From the NCBI RefSeq assembly GCF_030657435.1, contig NZ_JAUTWS010000014.1:100270-164269 (forward strand): DNA of 64,000 nucleotides. Direction: 5' to 3'. This stretch comes from Paracraurococcus lichenis. Lineage in GTDB: Bacteria > Pseudomonadota > Alphaproteobacteria > Acetobacterales > Acetobacteraceae. The notes under the pieces are model-generated. The model searched no databases. It was not told where the DNA came from and was given only the letters and a program-made list of their open reading frames with translations. This document shows, one piece after another, positions 62,526 through 64,000 of this stretch; within the stretch, counting starts at the first letter, position 1, and every line of letters begins with the position of its first letter. Position numbers and translations under genes: made by a program.

Positions 62526-62691
62526 AGGTCTATCTCCCCCGGGACGGAAAGGCTGCTCATGGCCGCGGGCCGCAGCGGCAGCAAGGCCCCGCCGCGGTGA
62601 TCGCCATCATTCACCCTATCGATTGGAGAACGAGACCGGTCCGGATCATCCCTGCGGCACGTCCCGATGCGGACCTGCAGGAGATCATCCC

Positions 62692-63264
62692 ATGGCGAAG
62701 CTCGCCGTCGTCTACCATTCCGGCTACGGCCATACCGACCGTCTGGCGCAATCCGTCCTGGCGGGCGCCGCCGGCGTCCCGGGCATCGAGGCCCAGGCGA
62801 TCCGGATCGATGCCGAGGGCAACCTGCCCGAAGGCGGCTGGGAGGCGTTGGCCGCCGCTGACGCCATCATCTTCGGCTCGCCCACCTATATGGGCGGGTC
62901 CTCCTGGCAGTTCAAAAAATTCGCCGACGCGACGTCCAAGCCCTGGTTCGTCCGCGCCTGGCAGGACAAGCTGGCGGCCGGCTTCACCAACTCCGCCTCG
63001 CCCAACGGCGACAAGTTCTCGACCCTCCAGTACTTCGTCACCCTGGCCATGCAGCACGGCATGCTCTGGGTCGGCACCGGCATGCCGCCGGCGAGCCAGA
63101 AGGCCACGCCGCCGGATGCGGTGAACCGGCTGGGCGGCTTCACCGGCGCGCTGGCGGCGACGCCGGCGGATGCCTCGGTCGAGGAGATGAATGCCGGCGA
63201 CCTCGAGACGGCACGGCTCTTCGGTGCCCGGGTGGCCGAGCAGGCGAAGCGCCTCCTCGGCTGA
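62692..63264 (+). CDS. Flavodoxin-fold NAD(P)H:quinone oxidoreductase-like protein (WrbA-like)
   Basis: A 190-residue flavodoxin-fold protein. FMN phosphate loop VVYHSGYGHTDRLAQ, second loop IIFGSPTYMGGSSWQFKKFAD, third region LAAGFTNSASPNGDKFSTL. Similar to WrbA-type quinone reductases that protect against oxidative stress, though it lacks some WrbA-specific insertions I would expect. Start ATG 62692. Its TGA is directly adjacent to the stop of the convergent PRC-barrel gene. Confidence 0.85.
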   Translation: MAKLAVVYHSGYGHTDRLAQSVLAGAAGVPGIEAQAIRIDAEGNLPEGGWEALAAADAIIFGSPTYMGGSSWQFKKFADATSKPWFVRAWQDKLAAGFTNSASPNGDKFSTLQYFVTLAMQHGMLWVGTGMPPASQKATPPDAVNRLGGFTGALAATPADASVEEMNAGDLETARLFGARVAEQAKRLLG

Positions 63265-63690
63265 TCAGGAGGAGCCGGGGGCGCCCCAGATCGAGCGGGC
63301 GCCCCAGTAGTCGTCCACCCGCCTTCCCCAGTCGCCGCCGGACCAGTCCGGCATTTCCGCCGCCGTATAGGCCGGCGCATCCCGGAGACGGTCGGGGTCG
63401 AGGTCCACGGCATAGCCGCCGCGCGCGGTGTCGTAGCGGAGGACCGACCAGGGCAGCGGGTGGAAGCGCTCCCCGAAGCCGAGGAAGCCGCCGAAGCTCA
63501 TCACGGCATAGGCGACCCGGCCGGAACGCTTGTCGAGCATGACATCCTCGATCGTGCCGAGCTGCCCGCCGTCCTGGCCGAAGACCGGCGTGCCGGCGAC
63601 CTTGCCGGCGGCGATCAGGGGGCGGGGCTCGTCCGGCGCGGGATCCTCGGCGGCGAGGCCGGGCGTGACGGCGCCTTCCGTTCGGGCCAT
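63265..63690 (-). CDS. PRC-barrel domain protein
   Basis: A 141-residue cytoplasmic protein with one PRC-barrel (about 25-100): AAGKVAGTPVFGQDGGQLGT, IEDVMLDKRSGRVAYAVMSF, PLPWSVLRYDTARGGYAVDL. The C-terminal tail is Trp/Asp-rich (EMPDWSGGDWGRRVDDYWG). Such proteins are common and often stress-related in alphaproteobacteria; the role is unknown. Convergent with the flavodoxin-like gene with no intergenic space. Confidence 0.87.
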   Translation of the reverse strand: MARTEGAVTPGLAAEDPAPDEPRPLIAAGKVAGTPVFGQDGGQLGTIEDVMLDKRSGRVAYAVMSFGGFLGFGERFHPLPWSVLRYDTARGGYAVDLDPDRLRDAPAYTAAEMPDWSGGDWGRRVDDYWGARSIWGAPGSS

Positions 63691-63891
63691 CCGGCGCTCC
63701 TCGATGTCGGGACAGGGATTCCGGGGCGGGGGGGGGGCGGGCGGCGGTGCGGGTGGGACCGCGTCCGCACCGCCGCCTGCCAGAACCGCCGCTGGGGGGA
63801 TGCGACGGTCGGCTGTCAGAACGCCGCGCCCCGATGGCGGTTCCCGCCGAATCGATCGATCCGAATCGGTTCGGCGACGGGGCCGGGCGCC
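63691..63891. other. Intergenic region before terminal repeats
   Basis: With the two repeats that follow, this makes 310 bases to the window edge without a gene. A run of ten G lies near 63730. The promoter of the PRC-barrel gene should be here; no clear elements are seen. Confidence 0.4.
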
Positions 63892-63940
63892 AGAGCAGAT
63901 CGCCGCAGAACGGAAACGCTCGGAGGCGTGAATCTGCTCT
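63892..63940. repeat. 49-nt hairpin repeat, inverted relative to 31005 copy
   Basis: AGAGCAGAT / ATCTGCTCT outer arms; the reverse complement of 31005-31053 with two differences in 49. Followed after 15 AT-rich bases by a 40-nt hairpin, so the whole two-hairpin unit is conserved in inverse orientation. Confidence 0.85.
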
Positions 63941-63955
63941 GCAAATCAAAAGCCT

Positions 63956-63995
63956 AGAGCATTCTCAAGCTGCAGGGTCAGCGGGAGAATGCTCT
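63956..63995. repeat. 40-nt hairpin repeat
   Basis: AGAGCATTCTC at one end and GAGAATGCTCT at the other (11-bp perfect outer arms), 40 nt long, same family as 30951 and 58301. It lies at the window edge, and the surrounding TAGAGC extends the symmetry by one or two bases. Confidence 0.85.
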
Positions 63996-64000
63996 AGCGC

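Noticed and set aside
1..64000. rRNA, tRNA, tmRNA or RNase P genes
   Set aside because: No conserved core sequences of these RNAs were seen on either strand by eye. A tRNAscan/Infernal run would be needed to exclude them formally.

Overview
This window looks like the chromosome of a GC-rich alphaproteobacterium, most likely a member of the Acetobacteraceae close to Roseomonas. That is an inference from very high GC, orphan Bug/TctC-type solute-binding proteins, oxidoreductase/isomerase sugar operons, a bacteriophytochrome-PpsR pair and family-specific intergenic hairpin repeats. No rRNA, tRNA, CRISPR array, prophage or complete insertion sequence was seen. Core genes (lepA, surA, rsmA, metK, dapB, trmB) are interleaved with catabolic, transport and sensory genes.

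Layout. 1-7.0 kb: the 3' part of a PAS-GGDEF-EAL protein, an IS66 transposase remnant and a sugar ABC transporter. 7.2-11.6 kb (minus strand): a heme-motif/beta-propeller protein, a small membrane protein, an SMP-30 lactonase-like protein and an RTX-like protein. 11.7-17.5 kb (plus): an AidB-like acyl-CoA dehydrogenase, an ICMT-like methyltransferase, and a three-gene operon (Gfo/Idh/MocA oxidoreductase, DUF993, TIM-barrel isomerase). 17.7-19.6 kb: an unrecognised two-gene module whose proteins share a motif. 19.8-27.9 kb: an SCP2-hydrolase fusion, three orphan solute-binding proteins, a PhyH-type dioxygenase, NIPSNAP and isomerase genes. 28.1-29.8 kb: a membrane protein gene broken by a 38-bp tandem duplication. 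29.9-34.9 kb: an oxidoreductase, a tightly coupled TusA/deacetylase/VOC operon, a ROK kinase and a DUF4410 lipoprotein. 35.1-41.4 kb: an orphan Dpp-type permease pair, a molybdenum hydroxylase and an exported alpha-amylase. 41.5-46.1 kb: lepA, surA and rsmA. 46.1-50.3 kb: ppsR-bphP-heme oxygenase. 50.5-58.2 kb: a BMP-type ABC transporter with biuret hydrolase and formamidase, divergent from a Tsx-like porin gene. 58.7-64 kb: housekeeping genes, an IS1182-like remnant and repeats.

How genes work together. ppsR, bphP and the heme oxygenase gene overlap by ATGA junctions and form a complete far-red light switch: the oxygenase makes biliverdin, BphP binds it, and PpsR is the DNA-binding partner. 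The 50.5-58.2 kb block reads as uptake of a nucleoside-like or ureide-like compound across both membranes, followed by release of ammonia from biuret and formamide.

Two families of intergenic hairpin repeats stand out. One is a three-part element placed directly after stop codons between co-directional genes (13.4, 15.4, 52.7 and 60.3 kb). Its first stem differs in sequence and length between copies yet stays perfectly self-complementary. The other is an exactly 40-nt hairpin (19.7, 30.95, 58.3 and 63.96 kb), twice paired with a 49-nt hairpin.
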